Positions 24,955 through 34,438 of a stretch of DNA of 49,696 nt are shown here, piece by piece. Numbering within the stretch: the first letter of the stretch is position 1; each line of letters begins with the position of its first letter. A model generated the notes under the pieces. It did not search any database and was not told the origin of the DNA. It saw only the letters and a program-made list of their open reading frames with translations. The position numbers and the translations under genes were made by a program. The DNA comes from an uncultured Lachnospiraceae bacterium (GTDB lineage: Bacteria > Bacillota > Clostridia > Lachnospirales > Lachnospiraceae): positions 1 to 49,696 of the forward strand of contig CALFCS010000023.1 in NCBI GenBank assembly GCA_937950565.1, read 5' to 3'.

Positions 24955-25377
24955 ATGATTAAAAAACCTACAAATGAACTCATGGAATCTCTGAATTCCA
25001 GCCCTTCCATTGATAATTATCTTCAAAAAGAACAAGATTACCTGATAAGCGCTTCTTTATCTGTCTATCTGAATCAGTTGATTACTGATAAAGACCTGGC
25101 AAAATCACAGGTCATCAAAGATGCAGAATTAAATGAAATCTACGGCTATCAGATATTTTCCGGCAAGCGGATGCCTTCCCGGGACAAGCTGATTGCTCTT
25201 GCATTCGGTATGTCACTATCTCTTGACGAGACCCAACAGTTATTAAAATATGCCGGCTTCTCCCCGCTGTATCCAAAAAACAAACGAGACAGCATTATTA
25301 TATGGGGAATCAACCATCATTTTAACATCTGCAAGACAAATGAAGACTTATATAACCAGGAAGAGGAGACTTTATAA
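24955..25377 (+). CDS. HTH-like regulator divergent from the kinase
   Basis: A 140-residue protein. Residues about 40-105 resemble an XRE-like helical domain (YLNQLITDKDLAKSQVIKDA, SGKRMPSRDKLIALAFGMSL, LDETQQLLKYAGFSPLYP), with the last part typical of small phospho-regulated HTH proteins encoded beside bacterial kinases. The start at 24955 is favoured by GGAG 9 bases upstream; a frame from 24916 has none. It might be the kinase's substrate; this is an inference from the arrangement. Confidence 0.68.
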   Translation: MIKKPTNELMESLNSSPSIDNYLQKEQDYLISASLSVYLNQLITDKDLAKSQVIKDAELNEIYGYQIFSGKRMPSRDKLIALAFGMSLSLDETQQLLKYAGFSPLYPKNKRDSIIIWGINHHFNICKTNEDLYNQEEETL

Positions 25378-25385
25378 ATATAGGA

Positions 25386-26060
25386 TCAGCGGTAATATTC
25401 TATCTCTTCCACACTTCCATCATCAGCGAATGAGAAACAAAGGGTAGGCGCTCCTTCTATGCCTTCAAAGCGGTAAAAATATTCATTTTCTCCATAATTC
25501 TGGTCTGGCGTTCCCAGATCTGCTTTAATTTTCTCTCTTTCAGAAGTTCCGCAGAATCCATACAGACCATATTTTACTTTATCCGTATCTTCTTTATAAT
25601 TAATATAAATATCCTGTACAATCCCTTCGCTGTTCACAGTAATTTCTGCATTTTCATAGGTATGTACGGTATATTCACCCTCTTGAGAAGCTTCTTCCGT
25701 TTCCTCTCCCAATTTCTGCCTGACCGTTTCCCAGTCTGTCATACAATCCCTTAAATCATAAACGATTTCGTCATGATATGGAAGCTCTTCCCCTGTTCTG
25801 AAAATCTGCTTCAACTGCGCCTGGTGCTTTATATCTTCCTGCTCTGCCTGTTTTTCTATTTCCTGAAAGAGCAGAAGTCCGCCTGCCAGCATCAAAAAAA
25901 CAGTGATCACAACACCACACACAATGACAGTATAATGTTTTTTCTTCTTTGGCTCACTCTGCACACTTTCTGTTTGCAGATACCTATACATACATTTTGG
26001 ACAGAAATGTGCCTCCTCTGGCAATTCCAGTCCACATCTCGGACAAATCTTTTTATTCAC
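25386..26060 (-). CDS. Zinc-ribbon membrane protein, hypothetical
   Basis: A 224-residue protein with a zinc ribbon near the N-terminus (ICPRCGLELPEEAHFCPKCM), one membrane segment (about residues 42-64, VIVCGVVITVFLMLAGGLLL) and an extracellular part with acidic beta-rich sequence ending CFSFADDGSVEEIEYYR. The start is uncertain: GTG at 26060, 7 bases after the stop of the SEC-C gene, avoids overlap; an ATG at 26126 would overlap that gene by 59 bases and has no binding site. Cotranscribed with the SEC-C gene. Function unknown. Confidence 0.65.
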   Translation of the reverse strand: MNKKICPRCGLELPEEAHFCPKCMYRYLQTESVQSEPKKKKHYTVIVCGVVITVFLMLAGGLLLFQEIEKQAEQEDIKHQAQLKQIFRTGEELPYHDEIVYDLRDCMTDWETVRQKLGEETEEASQEGEYTVHTYENAEITVNSEGIVQDIYINYKEDTDKVKYGLYGFCGTSEREKIKADLGTPDQNYGENEYFYRFEGIEGAPTLCFSFADDGSVEEIEYYR

Positions 26061-26067
26061 CTTTTTA

Positions 26068-26886
26068 CTATTTCTTTCCACAACACTTTTTGTATTTCTT
26101 TCCGCTTCCGCAGGGACACGGATCATTCGGGTATATTTTCTTTTCTTTTTTTATAGGCTGCTGTACAGGCATTCGAAACTCATCATTTAAATCATTATAC
26201 AGTTCCGCCTTTTTCAACGAATTGTCAAAGAGCTTTAACTGCTCCTCCACCCACTTCAAGTCTTCCGGTCTTTCTAACTTGTGCAACAGATCCCGTGCCC
26301 TTTCAAACAGCAGCTCATTAGCCAGCGTGCAGGGAACTCCGATTACTTCTCGCCGGAGCAGATTATAAGCAGCCTCCGCTCCTTCCTGTTTCTGCACGCA
26401 CCAGCTATACATGCTCAATGCATTTGCGTTATGCGGCTCTTTCTGCAGCCAGTTTATAAACCACTCTTTGCCTTCTTCAACCCTGCCTTCCGCATAAAAT
26501 TCCTCTCCAATTGCAGTTTTAAAATTACTTCCATCTTCATATCTCCAGTCAAACATTTCCAGAACAGCCCGGCAATATTCAACACGCTTTTTATGTTCGC
26601 CCGCATTTCCCAGCTCCATCTCAAAATCCTGGAGCCATGCGTCAATCGGGTATGCATAATCCTGAGATTCCATCACAGCCATAACACTCGTTTTCTGTTC
26701 CGCTGTTTTCATAATCTCCTGAAATATACCCCATGCTTCCCACCAGACAGATATTAACACTTTCTCATTTTGCGCCATTTCGGCCGCATAGCCTTTTTGT
26801 ACCAGTTCATCCCACCGTTGCCACTCTTTCGTTATTTCGTAGTCATTTTCATAATCAACACTCTGCTGTACCATCTTTTCCAACAC
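26068..26886 (-). CDS. SEC-C motif protein with TPR-like helical body
   Basis: A 272-residue protein ending in a SEC-C zinc-binding motif, YPNDPCPCGSGKKYKKCCG, as found at the SecA C-terminus and in many unrelated proteins. The preceding ~240 residues are helical and read like TPR units (for example AEGRVEEGKEWFINWLQKEP and NALSMYSWCVQKQEGAEAAY). It probably is a cytoplasmic adaptor. It is the first gene of a two-gene unit with the zinc-ribbon membrane protein. Confidence 0.75.
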   Translation of the reverse strand: MLEKMVQQSVDYENDYEITKEWQRWDELVQKGYAAEMAQNEKVLISVWWEAWGIFQEIMKTAEQKTSVMAVMESQDYAYPIDAWLQDFEMELGNAGEHKKRVEYCRAVLEMFDWRYEDGSNFKTAIGEEFYAEGRVEEGKEWFINWLQKEPHNANALSMYSWCVQKQEGAEAAYNLLRREVIGVPCTLANELLFERARDLLHKLERPEDLKWVEEQLKLFDNSLKKAELYNDLNDEFRMPVQQPIKKEKKIYPNDPCPCGSGKKYKKCCGKK

Positions 26887-27028
26887 TCCTCTATACCTGA
26901 TTTTATCATAAGGCTTCTCGCCTTCATTCCCTTATTTTTTTGGAGCTCCTTCCTTGATTTCATATTATTTCTGCTATTTTTTATTATACATATAAAGTTG
27001 TGAAATACAACGTAAATTTTTACAGCAT

Positions 27029-27337
27029 TTATTGAATGTTACTGTCTAACTTTGCACATAGGTTTTTCATGCCTCCCATCTTAAAATAGTTAATCCATCC
27101 TCTGATAAATTCGTTAAGTTTCTTCACCTTATAAGAGTTACTTACTCCCCAACTTCTACATGTGAGTTGCTTCATTCTTACTTTAAACTTCGCTACCGAT
27201 TTTGCATGTGGTCTTGCCTTGTACTGATGTGCTCTTGTATCAAAGTAAAATCCAAATCCAAGATATTTTAGACCATGTGGTCTGTCCACCTTGCCCTTTG
27301 TCATATTCACTTTGAGTCCTAGTTTCTCCTCGATAAA
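27029..27337 (-). pseudogene. Remnant of a group II intron reverse transcriptase/maturase (C-terminal part)
   Basis: About 102 codons match the end of the reverse transcriptase and the GIIM maturase domain of group II intron proteins: FIEEKLGLKVNMTKGKV, LKYLGFGFYF, then KFKVRMKQLT, SYKVKKLNEFIRGWINYFKM. The catalytic YADD region and everything before it are missing, as is the usual end of the protein and any domain V-like hairpin. It is in the same frame as the gene at 27338-27982, separated only by that gene's TGA, so the upstream gene may have been cut by the event. Confidence 0.85.
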
Positions 27338-27982
27338 TCATGTCAGGCATGATGTTTGCAAGAAGCGGCGACCAATTTCCAACCGTTCGTCAATGTATCC
27401 CTCATAACTTAATGTAAATAATATTTCGCCAATCTGCTTCCATGAAACTTTCAGTACAGATACTTTACTTGACATTTCGACTTTCTTTTCTTGCTCTCTA
27501 CATTTCTTACGGATATTCAGAAGAAGATGCCGGCTCCTCGCTTTTTTCTTCTTAAAGATATATTGCTTCCGCCAGGATTGACTGTCCTTTGCACATTCCT
27601 TAAGTTCTACATCCGCTTCTTCTATTTCCTTTTTCAGAATATCTTCCGCATAGTCAAGAAGCCTTTCGGAAAACAGCCCTTTAAAATTACTCAAACTCAA
27701 ATCCTTGCATAATTCATCTTCCAGAACCCCCAAAAGTTTTCCTACAAACTCCGGGCTTTCATCTTCTTTATCTAAAAGCAATGCTTCCAGCCAATCATAA
27801 CCTATCTCGTAAACAGGCATGGACAGTTTCTGTTCTTTACCAGCATCTACAATTGTAAACAGAGAGTCATCTTCAAAATCTTCTGAATCTTCGGCCTCTA
27901 TCTCCCCCGAAACATCTTTTCGTTCTGTTGATATTTCATGCAGCTTTTCACTGATCAAGCTTATAAATCCATTAGTTTCCAC
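27338..27982 (-). CDS. Hypothetical protein, possibly 3'-truncated at an intron remnant
   Basis: A 214-residue protein, acidic at the N-terminus (EIEAEDSEDFEDDSLFTIVD) and highly basic in the middle (YIFKKKKARSRHLLLNIRKK), with no membrane segment. It starts with GTG at 27982, preceded at about 11 bases by GGAGG. I do not recognise a family. The reading frame stops exactly where group II intron reverse-transcriptase sequence begins, in the same frame, so the natural C-terminus may be lost. Confidence 0.6.
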   Translation of the reverse strand: METNGFISLISEKLHEISTERKDVSGEIEAEDSEDFEDDSLFTIVDAGKEQKLSMPVYEIGYDWLEALLLDKEDESPEFVGKLLGVLEDELCKDLSLSNFKGLFSERLLDYAEDILKKEIEEADVELKECAKDSQSWRKQYIFKKKKARSRHLLLNIRKKCREQEKKVEMSSKVSVLKVSWKQIGEILFTLSYEGYIDERLEIGRRFLQTSCLT

Positions 27983-28027
27983 AATGAATTGTCCTCCCTC
28001 AACCAGAAGAGCTATCTAACATGCATT

Positions 28028-29365
28028 TTACAAAAACATTGCCATATAGATTGGAAGATGCACTACATCGTCTTTTACCGCAATATCTTTCGTATATAAA
28101 ATGTATGCCTGCCCTATTTTTCCCTTAAATTTACTTCGGAATTTATCTAATGAAGAATGCTTTCTATATCCTCCTGATTTTACTTCTATCGGACAGATTT
28201 TCCGCTTTTCACGAATCAGAAAGTCTATCTCCATATTGTTTTCCCGATTATTTGTATCCGATCTGGAATAAAAATATAATTTATGCCCACTCACCCGCAA
28301 TTCCTGTGCCACAATATTTTCCATCAGCATTCCTTCATTCACATGCAGTTTATCTAACAGTATATCCCTATATAATTCGTTATCTGTAAATTTGTCATCC
28401 ATAAAGGAATGAGTTACCAACAACCCTGTATCCCCCATATAGCACTTTCTTGTCGTATGCTCTTCGCTCATAGACAAACCAACCGTCGGCTCTGTTGCGT
28501 TGTAACAAGCATTTACCACCATTGCTTCTGTCAGCCATAAAAAAGCATTCTCATATTCACGGAATCTGGCACCCTTATCAATATTTGACAATTTATACTT
28601 TTTCTCAGTCTTAGAAAGCTGCGAGGGCATTTCATCAAAAACCGCAAGAACTTTTGCCTCATACCCTTTTGCAAATTTCGTAATATCTTCTCTGTATAAC
28701 TTCAGAATACGCCTCTTAATCCTGTCTGTATCCTCAAAACTCTTACTTTTCATATAAGCTTCTACCGCTTGAGGCATCCCCCCAACTAAGATGTATTGTC
28801 GGAAATCGTTCATCACTCTCCTGTGCATTGCCTGGCCTAACGGTCTGAGATTTTCAAAACATTCCTTCAAAAATGGGATTGTCTTTTCATCTCCCATTGC
28901 CCACAAAAATTCTTCAAAATCCATCGGAAACATTTCTATATGTTCTTCCTCTGAGGGAATTACAATATTTTCAACATTCATTCTGAGAGAAATCAGTGAA
29001 CCCGTTTCCAAATAGTCATATCGTCCGTCGGCAACTAAATATTTGATCAATTCCCTCGCAGTCGGATATCTTTGCACTTCATCAAAAATAATGAGTGAAT
29101 CGCGTCTGTAAAGTGTTTTTCGATAATATGCTGATAATTTATTAAAAAACAGGTCAAAATCATTGATATCATTTTCAAATATGCTTCTTACCTCCTGTGG
29201 CAAATGTGCAAAGTCAATCAAGAGGTAGCTCTTATACTCATTTGCCCCAAACTCTTCCGCAATATAGCTTTTACCGACACGCCTTGCTCCATCCAGCAAC
29301 AATGCACAGTTTCCGTTGTCCTTCTCTTTCCATTCTAATAAACGACTATATATTTTCCTTTTCAA
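28028..29365 (-). CDS. AAA-type ATPase with DUF4143-like C-terminal domain
   Basis: A 445-residue protein of the ATPase family often annotated AAA_14 plus DUF4143. Walker A is DGARRVGKSYIAEEF, Walker B LIIFDEVQRYP, and the C-terminal domain contains MEIDFLIREKRKICPIEVKSG, a nuclease-like D-x(n)-E-V-K signature. The role of these proteins is poorly known. Homologues begin MKRKIY; that matches a TTG start at 29365 with AGGGGTG just upstream, whereas the ATG at 29380 would include this site. Confidence 0.85.
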   Translation of the reverse strand: MKRKIYSRLLEWKEKDNGNCALLLDGARRVGKSYIAEEFGANEYKSYLLIDFAHLPQEVRSIFENDINDFDLFFNKLSAYYRKTLYRRDSLIIFDEVQRYPTARELIKYLVADGRYDYLETGSLISLRMNVENIVIPSEEEHIEMFPMDFEEFLWAMGDEKTIPFLKECFENLRPLGQAMHRRVMNDFRQYILVGGMPQAVEAYMKSKSFEDTDRIKRRILKLYREDITKFAKGYEAKVLAVFDEMPSQLSKTEKKYKLSNIDKGARFREYENAFLWLTEAMVVNACYNATEPTVGLSMSEEHTTRKCYMGDTGLLVTHSFMDDKFTDNELYRDILLDKLHVNEGMLMENIVAQELRVSGHKLYFYSRSDTNNRENNMEIDFLIREKRKICPIEVKSGGYRKHSSLDKFRSKFKGKIGQAYILYTKDIAVKDDVVHLPIYMAMFL

Positions 29366-29403
29366 ATTATCACCCCTCATTTCTTTACAACTCTATTATA
29401 ATC

Positions 29404-29455
29404 CAAAAAGGCAGTTTTATTCAATATAGTTTTTTCACAAAAAGGCACTTTTATT
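29404..29455. repeat. Two 18-bp direct repeats in the ATPase promoter
   Basis: CAAAAAGGCAGTTTTATT (29404-29421) and CAAAAAGGCACTTTTATT (29438-29455) differ by one base and are 34 bases apart. On the minus strand a TTGAAT and a TATAAT box 18 bases apart overlap the first copy, so these could be operators for the ATPase gene. The rest of 29456-29576 holds no gene. Confidence 0.6.
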
Positions 29456-29576
29456 TCTCTTTCAAATTCACAAAAGGGCAGGACATATTGTAACAGAAAA
29501 ACCTTTTCCAAATTCCTTATTCAGTGTCTCTGATAAAGTTATTAATACTTTTACTTTTTACACTTCCCACTCTACC

Positions 29577-31316
29577 CTACCCCGGCAGACTATCCCTTAC
29601 ACACAGTGCCCCATACCCCACCTGCGGGTTGGGATATTCTGTGAATCCCGGAAGCGGCCTCGCCCCGCGCCTTAAGTACGCCTTCACCTTCTCTCCATAT
29701 AAATAAGGGTCATTTCCCCTCACTATCCCCCACTCCATGAGAAGCGCTGCCCCGCCTGTCACGAAAGGTGTTGCAAAGGACGTACCGCTGACTTCGGTAT
29801 ATCCCCCGCCCACAGCAGCTGTTGTCACATCGACTCCCGGCGCTGCAAGATCCGGCTTTACAATTCCTTCGCCCCATACATTCCCGGCATTTGCAAGAGG
29901 TCCACGCCCTGAAAAGTCCGCATAAGCAAAAGTAAGCGCATCGTATGCCCCCACCGTAATCACACGCCCGGCAGTAGACGGAATTGTAAGTGTCGTATTC
30001 CTTGTCGGATATAGAAATCCTGTCCCCCGGTTCAGCACCCCTTCGCTTGGAAGCCACATTTCATAAACCCCAGAAATAATTTTTCTAGGTGTTAGAATAA
30101 TTCTCCAGACCCCGGAACTGATATAACTTTCTTTCGGAAGCAGATCAATATAAATTTCCTGTGCAATGCTGTATGGACTTGGTTCTCCATAATACATAAG
30201 AAGCTCTGTCTGTCCTGCGGTAAACCTCTGCGGCCCGGAAATTTCCTGTATCGGTCCGATGCGGATTCCCGATGGGGATACAAGCGAAATATCCACCACA
30301 TCCACATACTGCTTCCATATCTGCACATTTAATGTGGGCTGATTTTCCTGCACGGCAAGCTCAATCACTTCCTCCCGGTCATCGGAAAGCCTGCCGGATG
30401 TATGCCCTGCACTTGCCGCTTCATTTCCGGCGCCAACGCAGATAACGTTCCTTCCCATATTTGAAATATCGTCTATAAATCGTTCTACCAGCGACGAGCC
30501 ATCATGTGAACCATAAGTATTACCGAAGCTTAAATTCACCGCCACCGGCATCTGATACTCCAATGCCCTGCGAATGACATAATCCAGCGCGGTCATCAGC
30601 TCAGTGGTCCGTGGAAACCCATCCCCTGCGGGATTTCCAAGCTTCACAACAAGCAATTCACTCCCCGGTGCCACGCCCAGGTTGCCCGCGGCAATTCCTG
30701 CCACCGCAGTTCCATGCCCAGATGTATCTCGTGACGGCAGCATCTGCAGACGTTCTGCCTGTGTCCCGGCACGAAGCGCCACATTAATCTGTTCCTGTGC
30801 ATATTCCACACCTATGCCATATCCGTCAGGGGAAGCCTCCCCCTCCCGCACCGGAAGAGACTGGTCCCAAAGAGCCCGGATTCTTGTCGTTCCGTCCGCG
30901 TTCCTGAATTCCATATTTGCATAATCAATCCCGGAATCTATCACCGCCACCAGCGTTCCTTGTCCGGATAAAGAAAAGCGGGGACCTTGTATCTCATTGA
31001 TACAAGACACCCGCTTTCCATTCACGACTTGAAAATATAATCTTTTTGGTTTTTCTATATATTCTACCTGGGGGATTTCCGCCAGCAGATTAATTACAGA
31101 TTCCCGTACTACAACTATGGCATACTCATTCACCAGCTCTGTTACTCGTTCCGCAATATCCCGGACCTCATCCAAATTTCCCGAATACTTTACAATCAGC
31201 TCCCATGTCCTTTCAATCGGATGATAACCAACCTCCAGCCGCTGCGATTTTTCCCTTTCCTCCTCCGTGGCATCCATTGCAAGATTTAACAGATTTTCAA
31301 CTTTCTGACTTGCCAT
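29577..31316 (-). CDS. Subtilisin-like serine protease (S8), Csp-like
   Basis: A 579-residue subtilase with intact catalytic triad: Asp in LVAVIDSGIDYANMEF, His in DTSGHGTAVAGIAAG, Ser in SGTSFATPFVTGGAALL. A ~95-residue N-terminal prodomain-like part (VENLLNLAMDATEEEREKSQ) precedes, and a jellyroll-like insert (about 330-450) lies between His and Ser parts. No signal peptide is visible. Length and layout match the clostridial CspA/B/C group, which acts in spore germination by processing the cortex hydrolase SleC; similar proteases also occur in non-germination roles, so the exact job is open. Confidence 0.88.
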   Translation of the reverse strand: MASQKVENLLNLAMDATEEEREKSQRLEVGYHPIERTWELIVKYSGNLDEVRDIAERVTELVNEYAIVVVRESVINLLAEIPQVEYIEKPKRLYFQVVNGKRVSCINEIQGPRFSLSGQGTLVAVIDSGIDYANMEFRNADGTTRIRALWDQSLPVREGEASPDGYGIGVEYAQEQINVALRAGTQAERLQMLPSRDTSGHGTAVAGIAAGNLGVAPGSELLVVKLGNPAGDGFPRTTELMTALDYVIRRALEYQMPVAVNLSFGNTYGSHDGSSLVERFIDDISNMGRNVICVGAGNEAASAGHTSGRLSDDREEVIELAVQENQPTLNVQIWKQYVDVVDISLVSPSGIRIGPIQEISGPQRFTAGQTELLMYYGEPSPYSIAQEIYIDLLPKESYISSGVWRIILTPRKIISGVYEMWLPSEGVLNRGTGFLYPTRNTTLTIPSTAGRVITVGAYDALTFAYADFSGRGPLANAGNVWGEGIVKPDLAAPGVDVTTAAVGGGYTEVSGTSFATPFVTGGAALLMEWGIVRGNDPYLYGEKVKAYLRRGARPLPGFTEYPNPQVGYGALCVRDSLPG

Positions 31317-31332
31317 ACAAAAACTCCTGCTT

Positions 31333-31950
31333 TTATTTTTCTTTTAAAAACTCACATTCCAGATACGGCGCAAGACTTACCGGAATAAAATACCCCTTTT
31401 CATGATGACATACCGGACATGCTTCCGGAACCAGCTTGCCTCGCTGTATATGTCCACAGTTTAAACACATCCATTCCTGCTCCGTATCACTTTCAAAGTA
31501 ACGATTCTGTTCGAGCATCTCCGCCAGTTTTCCGAATCGTTTCCCATGAATCTCTTCTATCTTAGCGATCTGATAAAACGCAGATGCCGCTTCAATGAAC
31601 CCTTCTTCCTTGGCAATATCTCCAAAAGCCGGGTACGCATTGTCAAATTCTTCCATCTCATTATGCTGTGCCGCACGTAAAAGCTCTGTCACACTGTCAA
31701 AATGATCAACCGGATACCCTCCATCTATCTGAATAGTTGTTCCTGACAGATTCTTGAGCAGATCATAAAAACGCTCTGCGTGTGCTCTCTCCTGTTCCGC
31801 CGTAAAAAGGAAAATCTGATTTACCGCAAACATTCCCTGCTTTTTTGCTGTTCCCGCTGCAATTGTATATCGGTTTCTTGCCTGACTTTCTCCTGCAAAT
31901 GCACGCATCAGATTCTCTCTTGTTCTACTTTCTTTAAAATCAACAGCCAT
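31333..31950 (-). CDS. Rubrerythrin
   Basis: A 205-residue oxidative-stress protein that reduces hydrogen peroxide in anaerobes. The diiron four-helix domain has ENLMRAFAGESQARNRY and TAEQERAHAERFY, then FYQIAKIEEIHGKRFGKL; the C-terminal rubredoxin-like site is CLNCGHIQRGKLVPEACPVC. The start at 31950 follows GGAG at 9 bases; the longer frame begins with GTG inside this spacer. Confidence 0.95.
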   Translation of the reverse strand: MAVDFKESRTRENLMRAFAGESQARNRYTIAAGTAKKQGMFAVNQIFLFTAEQERAHAERFYDLLKNLSGTTIQIDGGYPVDHFDSVTELLRAAQHNEMEEFDNAYPAFGDIAKEEGFIEAASAFYQIAKIEEIHGKRFGKLAEMLEQNRYFESDTEQEWMCLNCGHIQRGKLVPEACPVCHHEKGYFIPVSLAPYLECEFLKEK

Positions 31951-32030
31951 GTTACACACTCCTTTTCACTTTTACTAGTAGTATGTATCATGGCTGATAA
32001 TTTATTCCTTATTTACCAATAAAATTCCGT

Positions 32031-33047
32031 TTAATTAAAACCAATAATCCTTCTTGCAACGGAATACGCCATCGAAGATATCTTACGTCCCGATCTTCCG
32101 GGTATATTCATCGACTGTCCAAGAATTCCCCAACGTATTTTTATAAATGTTTTCAAATCTTTGTTTTTCAAATACTGCCAAAGCTCTTTCTTCTTTTCCA
32201 GATTCTCTGCCTTCTTCGAACGAATGGCAAGAATCGAGGAAACAGTCATCATAATCGCAAGATAATTCGTCATATAAGCCCGCAGCTTCTTACTCGGAAT
32301 CTTTTCCAGACGATACATGTCAATCATGGATCTCGTGACAAATAACTGCTGGTCGATTCTTGATATCATTGTCTTCTCATTTACAGACTGGTCTTCTCTT
32401 CCGATAAAATATCTGTAAAAATCTACATCAAGATAATAGATCTTTCTCACATGCGGAAGCGGATAATACACATAAATATTATCTACGTAAAACGTATGCT
32501 TCGGAAGCTTTAACTGTATCAGCTTCAGCAAATCCGTCCGGTAGATAACGGAATGCATCAAAATATACTGATCCAGATGGAAACGGCCGATATCATCCCA
32601 GCGGAAGACTTTATTCTGCGGCAGCACGTTTCTATAATGAATACATTTTTTATGAGTGGCTCCCACCTTTTCATACACATAATTGGAAATCAGCATATCA
32701 ATTTCCTGTCCGTCTTTTTCAAAATTTTTCAGCGTCTCCACTATTTTGTGAAGAGATTCTTCATCCACCCAGTCATCACTGTCGACAACCTTAAAGTATT
32801 TTCCCGATGCACATTCCAGCCCGGAATTTACCGCATCGCCATGACCGCCATTTTCTTTATCCACAACCCGGACGATATCCGGATATTTTTCCGCATATTC
32901 ATGTGCAATCTCTGACGTTCTATCCTTGGAGCCATCATTTACAATAATAATTTCAACGTCTTCTCCCGCCGGAAGAATACTCTCAACTGCATGTGCCATA
33001 TATTCCTGTGAATTGTAACTTGGAATAGCAAACGAAATATATTTCAT
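32031..33047 (-). CDS. Glycosyltransferase family 2
   Basis: A 338-residue GT-A fold transferase: ISFAIPSYNSQEYMAHAVES at the N-terminus, IIIVNDGSKDRTSEIA with a nucleotide-binding Asp, and the metal-binding VVDSDDWVDEES. The C-terminal ~140 residues are basic and helical without clear membrane segments. It probably adds sugars to a surface polysaccharide; donor and acceptor cannot be told. Divergent from the phosphofructokinase gene at 33210. Confidence 0.88.
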   Translation of the reverse strand: MKYISFAIPSYNSQEYMAHAVESILPAGEDVEIIIVNDGSKDRTSEIAHEYAEKYPDIVRVVDKENGGHGDAVNSGLECASGKYFKVVDSDDWVDEESLHKIVETLKNFEKDGQEIDMLISNYVYEKVGATHKKCIHYRNVLPQNKVFRWDDIGRFHLDQYILMHSVIYRTDLLKLIQLKLPKHTFYVDNIYVYYPLPHVRKIYYLDVDFYRYFIGREDQSVNEKTMISRIDQQLFVTRSMIDMYRLEKIPSKKLRAYMTNYLAIMMTVSSILAIRSKKAENLEKKKELWQYLKNKDLKTFIKIRWGILGQSMNIPGRSGRKISSMAYSVARRIIGFN

Positions 33048-33209
33048 CTTTTTTCTCCTTTGTTTTCATAACTCTCTCTAGTATATATCATTATTTTGAA
33101 TTTTCCAACCTGATTTTTTCAAAAATTCATCATCTACACATTGTAAAATCTCCCAAAATTCGTTATAGTATTAATAGTCACCCCGTGGGGAGAATTGGAG
33201 GAATAAAAC

Positions 33210-34430
33210 ATGAAGAAAAATATGATTGTCGGACAGTCCGGCGGACCTACTGCTGTTATCAACGGAAGTTTATATGGAGTAGTGGCAGAAGGTGTAAAAC
33301 AAACAGAGTACATTGATCACGTATATGGCATGATAAACGGTATCGAAGGATTTCTTGCAGACAATTACATGGATATCGGAGCTATGGATGCCACAGGCGA
33401 ACTGGAATTTGTCAGAACTACACCAGGTTCTTTCCTTGGTTCCTGCCGTTACAAACTTCCAGAAGATTTAAATGATCCGGTATATCCTGAGTTATTTAAG
33501 AAACTGGAAGAGAAAAATATCGGTTACTTCTTCTACATTGGCGGAAATGATTCTATGGATACAGTAAGTAAGCTTTCCCGCTATGCTGCCGGAATCGGAA
33601 GTGATATCCGCTTCATCGGTGTACCGAAGACAATTGACAATGACCTGGTAGAGACAGACCACACACCGGGATTCGGAAGCGCTGCAAAATATGTAGCTAC
33701 TGTTGTTCGTGAAACTGCTATTGATGCATCTGTTTACGACAATAAGAAATCCGTAACGATCATCGAGATTATGGGACGTCACGCTGGATGGCTTACTGCT
33801 GCAAGTGTACTTGCACGTAAGTTTGAAGGAGACAACCCGGTACTGATCTACCTTCCGGAAGTTGCATTTGACCAGGATGAATTTATCGAGAAAGTAAAAG
33901 CTGCTCTTGAGAAGACTCCAAACCTCGTTGTATGTATTTCTGAAGGTATCAATGATGGAAAAGGAACTTTCGTATGCGAATATGCAAGCGATGTAGGAGT
34001 AGATAACTTCGGACACAAGATGCTGACAGGTTCCGGAAAATATCTGGAAAACCTCGTAAAAGAGAAAGTTGGCGTAAAAGTACGTTCAATCGAATTCAAT
34101 GTATGCCAGCGCTGCTCCAGTGCAATGCTTTCTGACACAGATTTGAAAGAAGCTGTAAATGCAGGTGTTTATGGTGTACAGGCTGCAATTGCAGGCGAGA
34201 CAGGCAAAATGATTACATTTATCAGACATAATTCTCATCCATATGAATTAACATACGGCACAGCAGATGTAAATATCATCTGTAACGAAGAGAAACCTGT
34301 ACCGGCAGAGTGGATTATCGACGGCTGTGATATCAGCGATGCATTTATCGAATATGCAAAACCGTTGATCCAGGGCGATGTATCCCTTCCAAAGAAGGAT
34401 GGTCTTCCGATTTTTGCTTACAGAAAATAA
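33210..34430 (+). CDS. pfp: Phosphofructokinase, probable diphosphate-dependent type (copy 1)
   Basis: A 406-residue PfkA-superfamily enzyme, phosphorylating fructose 6-phosphate. Key motifs: VGQSGGPTAVINGSLYG, IGGNDSMDTVSKL, and GVPKTIDNDLVETDHTPGFG. The Lys of PKTIDND (ATP enzymes have PGTIDND) and the Asp of GGND point to diphosphate as donor. GGAGG lies 8 bases before the ATG. A second member lies at 39041-40288 with about the same length and motifs. A terminator ends the gene, so it is monocistronic. Confidence 0.88.
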   Translation: MKKNMIVGQSGGPTAVINGSLYGVVAEGVKQTEYIDHVYGMINGIEGFLADNYMDIGAMDATGELEFVRTTPGSFLGSCRYKLPEDLNDPVYPELFKKLEEKNIGYFFYIGGNDSMDTVSKLSRYAAGIGSDIRFIGVPKTIDNDLVETDHTPGFGSAAKYVATVVRETAIDASVYDNKKSVTIIEIMGRHAGWLTAASVLARKFEGDNPVLIYLPEVAFDQDEFIEKVKAALEKTPNLVVCISEGINDGKGTFVCEYASDVGVDNFGHKMLTGSGKYLENLVKEKVGVKVRSIEFNVCQRCSSAMLSDTDLKEAVNAGVYGVQAAIAGETGKMITFIRHNSHPYELTYGTADVNIICNEEKPVPAEWIIDGCDISDAFIEYAKPLIQGDVSLPKKDGLPIFAYRK

Positions 34431-34438
34431 TAATTGCC

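Noticed and set aside
26060..26126. Longer N-terminus (ATG at 26126) for the zinc-ribbon protein
   Set aside because: It would overlap the SEC-C motif of the upstream gene in another frame and has no ribosome binding site.
29710..30057. Cys-rich reading frame on the minus strand
   Set aside because: Out-of-frame shadow within the subtilase gene; no ribosome binding site.
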